Position numbers and translations under genes: made by a program. A DNA stretch of 64,000 nt from Kudoa neothunni (lineage: Eukaryota > Cnidaria), in the NCBI GenBank assembly GCA_964304625.1, contig OZ199840.1, forward strand, positions 7,874,001-7,938,000, in the 5' to 3' direction. The notes beneath the pieces were generated by a model that was given only the letters and a program-made list of their open reading frames with translations, had not been told where the DNA came from and made no database searches. This document shows, piece after piece, positions 36,311-49,520 of the stretch. Every line of letters starts with the position of its first letter. Position 1 is the stretch's first letter.

Positions 36311-37095
36311 ATTGGAGTGGCTTTTATCAAAGCAAATCCACTCAAATACATTGCTCAAATGTCTTCTGAAAATAATCCGGCCTCAACGTTCATTGCTCAA
36401 AATTTATGGGGATATTCAACGTTGACCAAAGAACCTGGCTCTAGTTCTGGCTCTTCACATGTATCGAATAATGATCAGGATAGAATTGGTGACACTTTCC
36501 CGATGAACCTACAAGAAGGTAATTAATTGCACAGAAACTTTATATACATATTGGGCGTAATGAATTATTCAGATGATAAAATAATACTAATGATACAAGC
36601 CTTGAAGGTAGAATCAATCTTTTACTTTTATGCGTGCTACAAAATACGGCCATTTTTAGATATTTGAGAATGGATCATGTAAATCGTATTACTTAGCACT
36701 CTTCAAAAAAGAAATGATCGAATTTAATCTAACGAAAAGACGGTAACTTTGATGTGTTGATTGAAAAACTGATAGAGAGTATCTTAGAACAAACGAAATC
36801 TCCATAAAAGCATCATTCGATAAAATCAACATTAGGATACTGTTCGGAAAAACCCTCGAATGTCTTACCGAAAGCAGTCAAAAGTTCCATGAATGCACAG
36901 GAGGAGCAATGATACAAGTATACTCTCTCTGTTGATTTATCATAGTCTTAGGTTAGTAAATTGAAGATAACTGATGAACACTCAGAAAATCACACCTATA
37001 TTATCACTTGTAACAAATCAGCGAAGGAATTTGTAGAGTTGTTTCAAATGCTTAAAAACTACCACGTAAATTATGTGAAAAGTGACTGTAAATAA
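36311..37095 (+). CDS. Unrecognised protein with PH-like C-terminal region
   Basis: Exons: join(36311..36518, 36573..36607, 36660..36742, 36776..36917, 36952..37095), introns 33-54 bp, frame open to TAA. The first exon either begins at an acceptor (AG at 36309-36310) with more exons upstream, or translation starts at the in-frame ATG at 36359 (MSSENNPASTFIAQNLWGYS), giving 187 residues. The N-terminal third is serine-rich and probably disordered (TKEPGSSSGSSHVSNNDQD). The rest resembles a pleckstrin-homology fold: a first strand pair (SCKSYYLALFKKEMIEFNLT), a middle segment (NEISIKASFDKINIRILF), a late strand (ENHTYIITCNKS) and a closing amphipathic helix (AKEFVELFQMLKNY). Both this gene and the RhoGEF 3 kb upstream therefore may carry PH domains, but I see no duplication between them. 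The PH assignment is by pattern only; no family is recognised. Confidence 0.7.
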
Positions 37096-37819
37096 TTAAG
37101 AAAATACTGTTCGATAATATATATTCACTTTAAAATGGTATTTTTCTGTTAAATATTGTAAAAATATAAATTTTACCTTTTATCGCAGCCGTTTTTTATT
37201 AAGGTCGCCAGATCTGAACTGAAATGTGCGGACTGATATTTTTTGTCATAGAATAATTAATAATTAGGGCAGATAAGACATTAAGTCGATTTCCGTATAC
37301 AACCTGGAATTTTATAATCTATATAAACTCTCTTATCAAATAATATTGTTTATTGGAAAATTAACTATAAAAAATAAAGAAATATTCCTTCAGTCGTTCT
37401 CACCGTCCAAACTAATTATTTTTGCAGTAAAGTTTTACTCTAAAAGGTTTCTTCAAAAAAAAACTCATTTGCAAGTAGATAGTTAATAAATAATATCGAC
37501 ATTTAAAACGGTATAACAATAACAAAATTATTAATAATTTTATCTACACGATTTCTTATAGCAATAATTATTTTTTCTTTATTTTTCATTAAAAATATTC
37601 CTTAATTAAGTTAATATTGACTTTGGTCTTTTCATATGTATTATAAAAGGAATTTGCGAGCAATTCTCATATCCACTCTGAGCTGAGAGGTTTAACTCTT
37701 TTTTTAATGTGAGGACTTAACAGATCAATTTTCGATCGCCATAAAAAATAAACACCAACGGAAATACAAAAATACAAATCAATTGGCTTAACTCGTTTAG
37801 TTGGGGAATAAAAAGGGAT

Positions 37820-37842
37820 GTTTTAAAGCATCCCTAATCAGA
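37820..37842. repeat. Perfect 7-bp-stem hairpin
   Basis: AGGGATG and CATCCCT flank an 8-bp AT loop, an isolated GC-containing dyad in AT-rich DNA. It may be the edge of an unrecognised element. Confidence 0.3.
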
Positions 37843-37959
37843 ATTCTCTTTTTAGGATTCATTTGCATCAGTTTCTTTACGGAATATTAATTTCCAGGTT
37901 ATTAACAAACAAATATATACAGTTAAGAGATCGAGAGTATCTTCAGTAATACTTGGAAC

Positions 37960-38075
37960 GAGTTCATTCAAAGGTACGTGCCTGTCAACGTAAACCATCT
38001 AAACAAAGTTCTATTAGATTCAGGCTGTCTGAAATACTTCATATTTCGGAAGTTTAGTAACACCAGGCCATGAAG
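37960..38075 (+). mobile_element. Possible LTR-retroelement protease fossil
   Basis: A short frame contains VNHLNKVLLDSGCLKYFIF, which resembles the active-site stretch of retrotransposon aspartic proteases (LLDSG followed by a hydrophobic strand). It is an old broken fragment without recognisable flanking gag, pol or LTR sequence. The match is short and could be chance. Confidence 0.25.
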
Positions 38076-39971
38076 ATTCGTCTGGCACGCCGAATGTTCT
38101 AAATACATGTGTATCATAAATAAACAAACTATAAATTTTGTTTAATTCAGAAAATGTATGAAAATTCAAGCATATTTTGTAAATTTCATATTTAATCTAT
38201 TTGTGTACCAAAATTATTTAAATAAGCGTTTCTCAATTTGTTTATTGATACCCTCAATTCGTGGAGTATATTAAACGTTATATTAAATTGCTTCGGTAAT
38301 AGCGTTGGATTCTTAGTTTAAAGACAAAATAAAAAGAATTTTTAATCAAAGAAGAATAAAGATCGTAAAACGAACAAATTAAAAAATTGTAAACTTTAAA
38401 TATATTTTCTCGTGTAAATAAATATTAACTAACGAATGTGGATGTTTTCGTAGTATTCGTATATTTTGAAATGGCTTACGCATATAATTTTATTAAAATT
38501 AAAGTCAAACCAAAATTAAATGAGGGGAATTTATAAACTAAACGAACTAATTAATAAATGTGGGAAAAACAGAATCACAGTCATATTTCGCGGAATCTTC
38601 CTCGGATTAACTGATTTCCATAATTAGCGAATTTTTTCAAATAGTTCATTTTATTATCTAAATATGAAATAAATCTAATAATTTTAGTCACCTTACTTTA
38701 GTAATCGGATTAATAAAATATAAAAAATTTAGCATATTCAATTACAAAGATACGAATAATTAGCAGGAATACAATTAAATCTTATTAACGGAGAGCTCCC
38801 AACAAAAATATTTTTTCTTTAACGCACAAATATGTCATTTGAAAAATCTTAGTCTAAAATAAAGGAATTTTATTCCAAATTATTTATAATTATACGATTT
38901 GAGACTTTTCGACATATAAATAGTGCAAGTTTAATCATTATAAATTTATCATTTCATATTAATTTAAAAGCTTATTTATTTACCATATTTCAAATTATAC
39001 TATAAACAAATATTGTTGGACTTCAAATTTGTAATGGATTAAAATAAACGTACAGTAAGTTTCAAGTTTTCTATAAATATTACATTCTTTATTAATATTA
39101 AACGAGTCGCATTTTTCTTTGATTTTAGAATATTATGTATATTTTGATGTACGAAAATTAAAATCAAATAGAAATTAGCACAACTGATAGTCACGTGATT
39201 ATAATTTTCATGTAGTTCCTTAGTTAGAAATTATTTATTGTTTAGTATCTTAAATTCTAAATGACTAATTGCACTGAATATAAAAAAATATTGCTGATAG
39301 ATATTGAATAACAATTTAATACAATGTTATTTTTGTGCAGGCGAAAACTACAATTATGCTGCAATTTAACATTCCATAAATTAGCACTCATTATAAAATT
39401 TTCACAAATAATGAAAAAACATTTAAAAATTATTAATATTCGTCAGTTAATATTTTATAAGGAATTCAATTTGTGGAAATTTTGTTTTCTATCAAGGCGC
39501 TTATAATTTGGTTAAATGAAATAGGGTCAAAAAATTAAATAACATGTAAGCACGAAATAAATGAAACAGTATAAAAAGAATTATGCCTTCAACTTTAACC
39601 ATTGGATTGTTCTTATATTTAAACAAAAACTTTAGAGAAATTAAATTTATTACGACGAGTTTATCACCACTTGTTCAATTATCACCTTTATAGAGTCACA
39701 AAAATACGCAAAAATTATTCTACTTATTATATCTACCAACCAATCGATTATGTTTTATTTAGACACCTAAAATGCAGTAAAAAATTAAATATTTAAACAT
39801 TTTACGTTATTAAGGAAAAAGTTGTTAACATCAGATGAGGGCGATATTGGATTTTAAGTTTCAAAAAAATGTTTCAATATTTATAGTGATAAAAATATGT
39901 GTATTTCTCATTATGCTTTTTAGGGTGAATAGCTTGTTTATCTCACTATCATCCATCCTTCAAAGGATTAC
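38076..39971. other. AT-rich intergenic sequence
   Basis: No supported exon or element was found. Confidence 0.35.
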
Positions 39972-42251
39972 TTAACCTTCAACGCCCCCAATTTTTTTTC
40001 GTTTGACAAAAATATATTTACTTAATTATACGTTATTTATTAATTTTATAAAATTTTAAAATTTTTCGAAGCGTTTATCCTTATTCTTTAAGATCAAATA
40101 ACGTTGTTCACTAGGGTGAACATTGGGCGCCTGAGCGAAAATAACAATTTATTTTATCAGAAAATAATTTTTTCCAATTTATTCAGTTATTATGATATAA
40201 ATAAAAACAATTTTTGTCTTTTAGAATACAGCGTGGAGCGTTACATTTTTTACACACAAATTGTGTATTCCGTTGACAGAGTCGACATCTACTTTTCGAA
40301 GAAACTATTTCAGGGTAGTGTCCAACATTGTCAAACCTGATAGATTTTAACAAATCGAAATTTTTATTCTTTGAGGTGTAATTTGGAATCAATTTGTTCG
40401 AGTTATCAATAGAAAGGCGTCCACGCTTCGTTGCTGTAACGGATTTTTTTAAGATTATCAAATCTTCGGTCAATGAATCAGTGAAAGGGAGCAAATCTAA
40501 TATATCTCTATTAGGGATGCGCTTATCTTTTAAATTTAAGCGATAAATGAGTCAAGCGTTGACTATGCCTGTATTCAGTCCCCGGAAGAATATCCGCATA
40601 TAACATTTACGACCTTTATGATTTTAAATTATACAGCGCTATCAACATGTCGGGTAGGTCAACTCCATCCATATTTTTGTTGTATTCGGCTACAACGATC
40701 CGGACAAGAAATTGACAGTAATTTCTTCAATATTCGATCAAATCTCTTCACTTGGTCGATAGGCTATAGCGACGAATGCGGATCCAACGATAAAGTAACG
40801 ATGGTGCCATCACACCATTGGGTAATGGCAATACCCTTGTTGATATCGTGAATAACTTTCATAGGATCCACGTTCTTTTTTAATTCCTTTTGAGGAGCAA
40901 GAGGACAACCTTTGATCCTATCTCTCCTAATGGCCCCAACGGAATATATGTTTCTCTTCTTCAAATATAGATACAGGTCTATATATGTAAAGAAGTTGTC
41001 ATAGTACAATAAGAATGTTTCACAAGTTGGAGAGATCTTCGACAATTTGATGACAAAATCGCCTGAAACTAAGCCACACCTATGGTTAACGACAGGAGGT
41101 TTTCCATCGTACACTATACCGCTATCGCCACATCTGGCAAACATTTTAAATCCCCATTTGTTGGGCTTCTTTGGAAGATATTGTTTAGATTTTGCATTTT
41201 CTCTTAAAGGGGATCATCCGCGCGTCAACCGAGTGATATCTTCCTGGTTTTACCTTCGAGCAGGCAGATCGCAAATTGGCATCAACTACAATGTTTTGGT
41301 TGTTGTTAAAATGGAGATATCGTAATAGTTGTTCAAAACGATTCCTTGATAAACAGTCAGGTACTTTTAGATAGTTCAAATATTTTCTCCAAAAAGAACG
41401 ATAACGAGACATTTTAACAATACCCCTTTAGGATTAACACTCCAAGAAACTTCTCCATTTCAGAGGAATCTGTTTTCAAATTGTCTCCGCATTGGGTTTC
41501 ATATAAGTTTGATTTATTACATATTAATTTTAATCAGCTGTTGACTAAAGAACAGCTTGAAATAATCATACGGACGATGTAATTCAACAGAGACTTCAAA
41601 ATCTAGTTCAAGTATAACTCCGTTGGGTAATTTTTAACTAAGGTCCTTTTTTAAACCGGCTGAAAATTGAATCTATAGCATCAGAATCTTCTGACGAATC
41701 TTGGTCAACAACCAATGTTTCTGATACATAGTTATTTTCAGAAGATATATCAGGCTCTATAACATCAACATCTGGTATCTCAACTATGTCAGTGATTGAT
41801 CTGACCGTTTCGCAGCTTTGAAATATTCAAATCGTGATCCATCCCCCTCTCGGCGTGATTTTTGGACACGCACCCCAATGGTCACCCTAGTGAACACATG
41901 ATTTTGTGTTTATAACTTTTTATATTTTTATAATTGGAATTTTTACATATAATATATACTATCTTTAAGCTTACACATACAACATATTTTTTTTCTGGTT
42001 CTATTACTTTAAAATTGTTCTGGTTTTTAGGGTAAAAAATAATGCAATTTTAAAAATGCCAAGTAACGAAAAGTTCCATTCTACAAAAAGTAGTATATTA
42101 CATTATCTGTTAAAAATATATTAAAATAATTATATACGTAAGAATTTTAAAGTATTTTTATACTTAATAAATATAATTTTTAAATATATATATATATTGT
42201 CAAAATAAGTCGCTGTTTCATCCTAGTGAACCTCGGGCATGAAAGAGTTAA
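39972..42251 (-). mobile_element. piggyBac transposon, both ends present
   Basis: The left end is TTAACCTTCAACGCCC and the right end in reverse is TTAACTCTTTCATGCCC, both on TTAA. A subterminal inverted repeat GTTCACTAGGGTGA(A/C)CATTGGG is found at 40108-40131 and in reverse at 41868-41893. At 2.28 kb this is the most complete transposon in the window. The right arm contains a (TA)n tract near 42183. Confidence 0.85.
40183..41860 (-). pseudogene. piggyBac transposase, broken
   Basis: The minus-strand reading starts with an acidic region (about 41850-41650, SSENNYVSETLVVDQDSSED), then SSEMEKFLGVLILKGIVKMS and YLKVPDCLSRNRFEQLLRYL of the insertion domain. The DDE part includes KPGRYHSVDARMIPFKRKCK (second catalytic Asp context is LSVDE in the family), WGFKMFARCGDSGIVYD, and CETFLLYYDNFFTYIDLYLY, matching the usual DNYFTS block. 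QKELKKNVDPMKVIHDINKG and then a cysteine-rich C-terminal module, CRLCQRNTQFVCKKCNAPRC, complete it. Several frame changes and stops separate these parts. Members of this family cut and paste at TTAA; this copy cannot make a full protein. Confidence 0.85.
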
Positions 42252-42989
42252 GAGAGTACCTGCTGTAAATTTAATCAAAGATGTTAAATCACGATGTTGT
42301 ATGACATTATGATACAACCTAATTAGTCCACGGTTTTAAATGGATTATTTTTTATACATCTAATTAAAAAATATATACTAATTATTCTATGAGTTCCGAA
42401 TTTAATTATTTTACATTAAAATATAAAGAGTATTTTTAAAGCATAAAAAACTTTCTCACATTAAATTCAAATTGATAAAAGATTTTTGCCAGAGATAATT
42501 TATTTCATTAAATTCTATTAAAAAATAAGCACAAATTTATATTGATCGCATATGCAGTTGAAATATTGGGTCCATAAAATACACGAAAAAATTGTTTAGG
42601 AATTAATTTGAGGGATTTGTTATTCTAAAATAATTATAACAATAAAAAAACCTTCAAATTGTTGTTTTATTCCATAAAAATTTAAACTGAGAACTTTTTA
42701 ATGTGTGAAAAAACGTTTATCCATGGTAGACATTTAGAAATTTTTGCCATAACGAATTATAACATTGACCCCATAATATTTGGCATATTAAACAATCAAG
42801 AATGACTATAATTAATAAAACATTCATGTATATATAAATATTAGGAATACAAAATTAAATATCCCATTACTAAAAATAATATTTGAATATTTTGACAAAT
42901 GTAATTAATAACTAACAAATTCTCTAATAAAGATATATATATAATATATATATATGCGCATTTTATATTGCCTTTCTTAGAATAATAAA
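42252..42989. other. AT-rich sequence with (TA)n tract
   Basis: Contains a TA/ATAT tract at about 42932-42956, immediately beyond the truncated 3' end of the kinase pseudogene. Confidence 0.4.
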
Positions 42990-44133
<1,144 letters not shown>

Positions 44134-45057
44134 CTTTGCTGCGCGCGCATTGAATTGACATTGAGTTATTCATATATATTTTGTAATACATTTTTTTATA
44201 ACGTGAAATTTATTTTAATTGCTAAGAATTATTTATTCTTCAAATCTTATAAATTTAATATATGTACTAAAGCAGTGTTCTTTAAAAAAGAAGGGGCGGG
44301 AATTTTTATTGAAAAAATTTAAAAATAAATCTTTATTTATAATTATATATCTACTTTAGGAAACAAGAATATAATACTGATAATCAGTCGGTTTTTTCCT
44401 CTATTTGAAAGATTTAAATATTTTTAGATATAAAATGAAAATCTTTAATACCTCTGTATAAAAGCATCAGGCTTTAATATTTTTATTTATGTAATATAAA
44501 TCTATTGTATCTCTGTTTAACAGATTCTATTAAAAAAATTATTAGATATGGATTAGTTCGGAAAATAGAAGTTGATATCAAAGATTGGTGCGTGTAAACA
44601 CAATAAAATTGATAGTGGTAAGTTTATTAATTATATAGGGTTTCCCGATCAAAATGAAAATTGTTGCAATTAATGGGACTCATTTTAACTAACTTAAACT
44701 TAAATTTCGCGTAAAACCCAAACAATAATATAACAGCAACAAATATGTATTTAAATTTATTTGGATTAAAACATATTATTGGATTATTATTTCTTTATTT
44801 TCAGCCTTATTTATGGAGGTACCTTAGAATTTTTCTGAAGAAGACGTAATTTCTTCTCAAATTTATTAAAGGTTAACTCCTTCAGCTCCATTTCATTTTT
44901 CGCCTCCGCCGCTTATTACCAAATTTTTTCCAAACAGAAAATATGTTTCCTATTCGATTCAGAAAAGGGGAGTATGATGGCAAGAAGGATAGCTTAAGTC
45001 CGAGCATATCTATAATGTCCTTTAGTCCTTTACTAGAGCTAATTCCCAGCTTTGCCT
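44134..45057. other. AT-rich intergenic sequence
   Basis: No gene was recognised. The plus frame at 44107-44322 overlaps the antisense of the kinase start and has no support. Confidence 0.35.
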
Positions 45058-45450
45058 GGTACTATATATTATGATACTATGTATTATGATACTATGTATT
45101 ATGTATTACGTACTATGTATTACGTACTATGTATTATGTATTACGTACTATGTATTATGTATTACGTACTATGTATTATGTATTACGTACTATGTATTAT
45201 GTATTACGTACTATGTATTATGTATTACGTACTATGTATTATGTATTACGTACTACTGTATTATGTATTACGTACTATGTATTATGTATTACGTACTATG
45301 TATTATGTACTATGTATTACGTACTATGTATTATGTACTATGTATTACGTACTATGTATTATGTACTATGTATTATGTATTACGTACTATGTATTTACGT
45401 ACTATGTATTATGTATTACGTACTATGTATTACGTACTATGTATTTATGT
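45058..45450. repeat. Minisatellite, 21-bp unit ACTATGTATTATGTATTACGT
   Basis: About 390 bp of tandem 21-bp units, built from the 7-mers TACTATG, TATTATG and TATTACG, with shorter 14-bp variants near the 3' side. Because 21 is divisible by three and the unit lacks stops in all three plus frames, long Tyr-Val-Leu-rich open frames arise in parallel. These are repeat artefacts, not genes. Confidence 0.9.
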
Positions 45451-48355
45451 AATGGAAAATTTTAATTTTTACTTTTATTTTTATTTTTGAATGAAGAAAT
45501 TCTACGTAAGATATAATCTAATTAGCACGTTAAATCTGTATATTTTATTTTTCTATTTTAATTATTGCATTTTAAAGCTTGTCATTATTTGCGTAATGTG
45601 GTGATTTAGAAAAACAAAATTATGCGCACACTTTCCATTCAAATATTAATAGAGGTATTGAGGGAAATTAATGAGTATTTTGAAGTTTATTTTACAAATT
45701 ATTGACCAAAAATATAATGACCTTAATTTTACGAGCAATTAAATTAACGGTTAAAGTTCATTTATTTGTTGGACAACATCATTAAATAACTTAAATAAGA
45801 CTTTCAGCTCTTTTTAAAATCTTACGAAAAAATTAATCCTCCTAGTTATAAAATTTATTATTAGTCTGCAAACGATATAAAAAATAAAACCGACCTAAAG
45901 TGCGTCAGCAATAAAAGTATTGATTGTTACTCCTTTTCTTGCAATTTTATAAATGATGTTTTAAAAATCTATGAGTGACAATTTACGTATTCACTATTTT
46001 AACGTAATTCCCCGATTTTTTAATAAATGCAGCCGTTCTTTTTAACAAAAATATATACACAAAATTATTAAAATACGATTAAATCTAAAATGTAAAGGTG
46101 TTTTTGGTTTGAGAAATTATAGTAATGCTTAAATATTTAAATATCAACTGGTTTTTTTGAAGGAGTGCATCCTTTTAAAAATAAACGTACTCTTTGATTG
46201 CCCTAAAAAAATTCATTTGTATTGAATTATTCTTAGATTAACGAAAATTATGTGAAAATATCGGTTAGGTCGAATAGACCAATAATTTCTTATTAACTTA
46301 TATGGCATGTACTGAAAATAGACTGCATTTCGTGCAAAAGTAATCGTAAATATAAATTCTTAAACTACGTATAGAATGCAGTATCGCGTATTTTTATGCA
46401 GCCTTTATATAATAATGATTTTTTTTAACGAATAGGAAATTATATATAGATTTGAATATTAACCTTAAGGTCTGGCAGGAAGGAATAATTAGGTTACTAA
46501 GAACTTAAGTATTATTTAAAAAATTATCTCATCAAGTACAGAAACTTTTGCAATTAGTGATGTCAGCTGTCAGCTGTTTTGCAAGAAAGCTTAGGAAAAC
46601 CAAAATAGGGTAAAAACTTATCGGAAAGACGAATATAATTTCAATATCAATCGATATATTTGATATAAAGAAATTTTCATTTAAGAAATTATCACAAAAA
46701 TTTAATCATTTGAAAACTCTACACACATCTTACATCGTTTTTAGAGTGCGTATAGAGACCCAAATTATTCCAATATGGCAACAATTTTAATCTCAAATTA
46801 TGTGTTTTATTTAAATTTATCATAATCTTTTTCACAAAACTATATCCATAACGCTTGACAATTGAAAATACATCCTAAATAATTTGATATTCTTCAAATT
46901 TTAAGGGAAATGCAACAACTCTTGTAAATGTGACGTTAATAGTTTTATTTGGCTTAAAAATATTACAAACGACATGCATAACATTTTTAATACATTCTAT
47001 ACCATAATTAACATATTCTCTTTGTGTATAATGAGTAAAAATTCATTCTAATTGATTATTACTCTGAAGTAAACAAACATCAATATTATTTAGGTATTTT
47101 TTAATCTGCTATTTGAGTTGACAACCAGAAAATTCCTCACTTCTGACTGCGATATTGATTATATTTATACTCCTAAGTAAATTAACGATTTTTTGTAATA
47201 GTATCATCCTACCAAATGTAAACTAAAAGTTGTATCTCAAAAAAAGTTTCTCCGGTGCACATGCGTACTGCTGTAAACACACACTGACAGGCATAAGAAC
47301 TTATATATATATATATATATATATATAGTAGATGGTCACCTCGGACCAACGGCTTACTGTTACCAAAGGGTGAAATTTAATTCTGATTGTTTTCTATTTT
47401 CTTTGGTCCAAATATTTATTGTGAAATAAAACAGTATTCCAATTTCATTATAAAACATATTATAATGAACATTCGTCAACAAAGTTTTTAATTGTTAAAG
47501 AAGTCATTGTAATTTTAAAAGTTGTCTTATTGACAAAATAGTATTTATTATATCAGTTAATTTTATTTTTTCTTGCGCGAAACAATCCGAGACTATTAAA
47601 ATCTCATCTATCGGATTTAGGAGGATTATTTGGTATAATTAATGCCGTTTTGTTATTAAAATAGTTGATAGAATCGTTGTAATTTTACCAGTTTATCTGT
47701 AATTATTTTATAAATAAATATAGCCAAAAAAGAGTTGGATGTAGTACACCCCAAAAATCGCTGTAAGGTAAGGTGTACGTTTTTCGCACCAATTTAGTGG
47801 GTTAAAGACTGCGTGAAATTTTTACCTAGTTTGGATACATACAAATAGGTTTTTAATTTAATTCCATTTTTTCGTGTAATTTAACGGAAAGAGTCGACAA
47901 AGAATTTTTTATAAAATTTAACCTGTCAAATCATTATTATTATTAACGATTTTTACGTAATACGAATTATCTTTGGATTGCAAATAAAAATTTAACCACG
48001 AAAAAGTTAACATATTTGTTGAACGAATTGTTTGATCTTAACGTGACTCCCTTATAAAGTAAATTCATTCGAATAAAATATACTTATTTTTTAACTTTTG
48101 TAGATTTTTAAAGTTAAAATAATGACTTTGCTACCCTAGATCACCTACTAAATCATGGTTTCTCAGTTATTTTTTCTAAATTTACTCCTGGTCTAAATAA
48201 CAGACCATACTCTCTGTGCCGATAATTCTATCAATATAATCACCAATCTCCAAATATTCGCATAGCATAGTTGCAGATAAATTTTACGATGTCAAATTAA
48301 AACGAAAAATATATTTATTTAATTAATTCATTCATTTCTAGGTTAAAAACAAGAG
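45451..48355. other. AT-rich intergenic sequence, 2.9 kb
   Basis: Holds a (TA)n tract at 47302-47327 and piggyBac-like terminal fragments: GGTCACCTCGGACC near 47335, and a right-end-like TTTAGTGGGTTAA ending near 47804 with ACACCCC and GGTGTACG dyads inside it. No gene was recognised. Confidence 0.35.
47302..47327. repeat. (TA)n microsatellite
   Basis: About 13 TA units. Confidence 0.8.
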
Positions 48356-48597
48356 CTAAATCTTGGGTGTGAATCTTTGCGAACATATTCGAATCATGGC
48401 GAAGAAATGGTCAAACTTTAGCGCCTCGTTAGTTTCACTCATTTCTAGAGCTTCGTCGTATAATTTCAATATTAACTCGTTGTTCATTGCATTAAAATTA
48501 CTGGGATACATTTCAATCATATCTGGCAGATTTATCCCCCTTAATATCGTGGTGTTTGTAGCTGGGTTTTTGTTTTTGGGACTCTTTCCTAGTTGTC
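48356..48597 (-). CDS. Orphan terminal exon, unrecognised
   Basis: On the minus strand an acceptor (TTCATAG at 48598-48600) is followed by 80 open codons ending ...MIRICSQRFTPKI and TAG. The content is unlike the surrounding AT-rich DNA: GQLGKSPKNKNPATN, then a predicted helical, acidic stretch (NELILKLYDEALEMSETNEA, then LKFDHFF). It starts in phase 1, so an upstream exon with one leftover base is needed; the nearest candidate frame (KPVLNGSIILNTIYKRL, about 48705-48655) does not give the right phase. It could be the 3' exon of a small host gene or a gene fragment. No family is recognised. Confidence 0.4.
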
Positions 48598-48619
48598 CTA
48601 TGAAGACACATTTTAGTTC

Positions 48620-49090
48620 AACTAATTACATACATTCGTGATCAGTCTAATTACGAGGCGTTTATAAATTGTATTCAATATTATGGACCCATTCAAAACC
48701 GGTTTTGGCTGAAAAACACCACAAAATCATAGTAGAGTATACATTTTTAATAACGTGTGAAATTCCACACAGCACCTATCAGTCAATAGTTTATAATCTA
48801 ATTTATATAGATTAATTGTCGTAGCAAATCATAAATTGTTGCTATTTCAATTTTTTTTAAAGTTATGGTAATTAGAAAATACATAAAAATATTGAATTAT
48901 TTTTATATCACATATTTTTCCTTAAGTAATAATACAATGGTATCAAGAGCTTAAAAACATAAATAATCTATTTAAATCCAAGCATCTCAGCTATATTAAA
49001 TGTTATTCTCCGTAGGCTTCACAACCGAATCAAATCTTAACCTAGCAGCAATGGTGGGGTAAAAATTCCACAATCTAATAGAAATCCCAA
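48620..49090. other. AT-rich sequence downstream of hexokinase
   Basis: Small minus-strand frames (KPVLNGSIILNTIYKRL near 48680; WNFYPTIAARLRFDSVVKP near 49040) look partly protein-like but could not be joined into a gene. Confidence 0.3.

Positions 49091-49091
<1 letters not shown>

Positions 49092-49126
<35 letters not shown>
49092..49126. repeat. (TA)n microsatellite
   Basis: About 17 TA units. Confidence 0.85.
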
Positions 49127-49130
<4 letters not shown>

Positions 49131-49520
49131 ACATTTATACATAAGTTCGAATTTTAGTTTTATCTGAAAATCAAAATATAAGCTTATTAGAATGCGATGT
49201 GTTGCGAAAAATACAAGATTCACTAAATCAAACTTCTATAGAGGACAAACTAATATTGCTGCTATATTTGTTACTGCTAAAAAGCATTGAGTAGTAAGTG
49301 GATTTCGCTTACTGTAACAATCAAATGATGATTTAGTGATATAGCAAAGGTAGGTTAATGTAGATGGTAAAGGTGGGAAAAAAGTGGTGAAACGCCATCC
49401 AAACACCCACACACAGTATAGCGGCAGTGTTGAAAATAGGATATAAACCCGGGCTCATATCTATTAATCATGGCAAAGTATTTTGGTGGTTGTGTGTGTG
49501 CTTGGAATGGGGGAGGACCC

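Noticed and set aside
41434-41446. TTAACACTCCAAG, identical to the piggyBac terminus at 24286-24298 in reverse
   Set aside because: It lies inside the transposase coding sequence of the 39972-42251 element, where the same bases encode the expected FLGVL residues. The match to a terminus is a coincidence.
45058-45450. CRISPR-like regular repeat
   Set aside because: Units are directly contiguous with no unique spacers, and the sequence is nuclear eukaryotic DNA.
45052-45490. Three overlapping open frames of 107-139 codons
   Set aside because: They are produced by the 21-bp minisatellite; composition is purely repeat-driven and no start or splice context exists.
48363-48641. Plus-strand 92-codon open frame with hydrophobic end
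   Set aside because: The minus strand of the same region carries a better-supported terminal exon with acceptor and protein-like composition.
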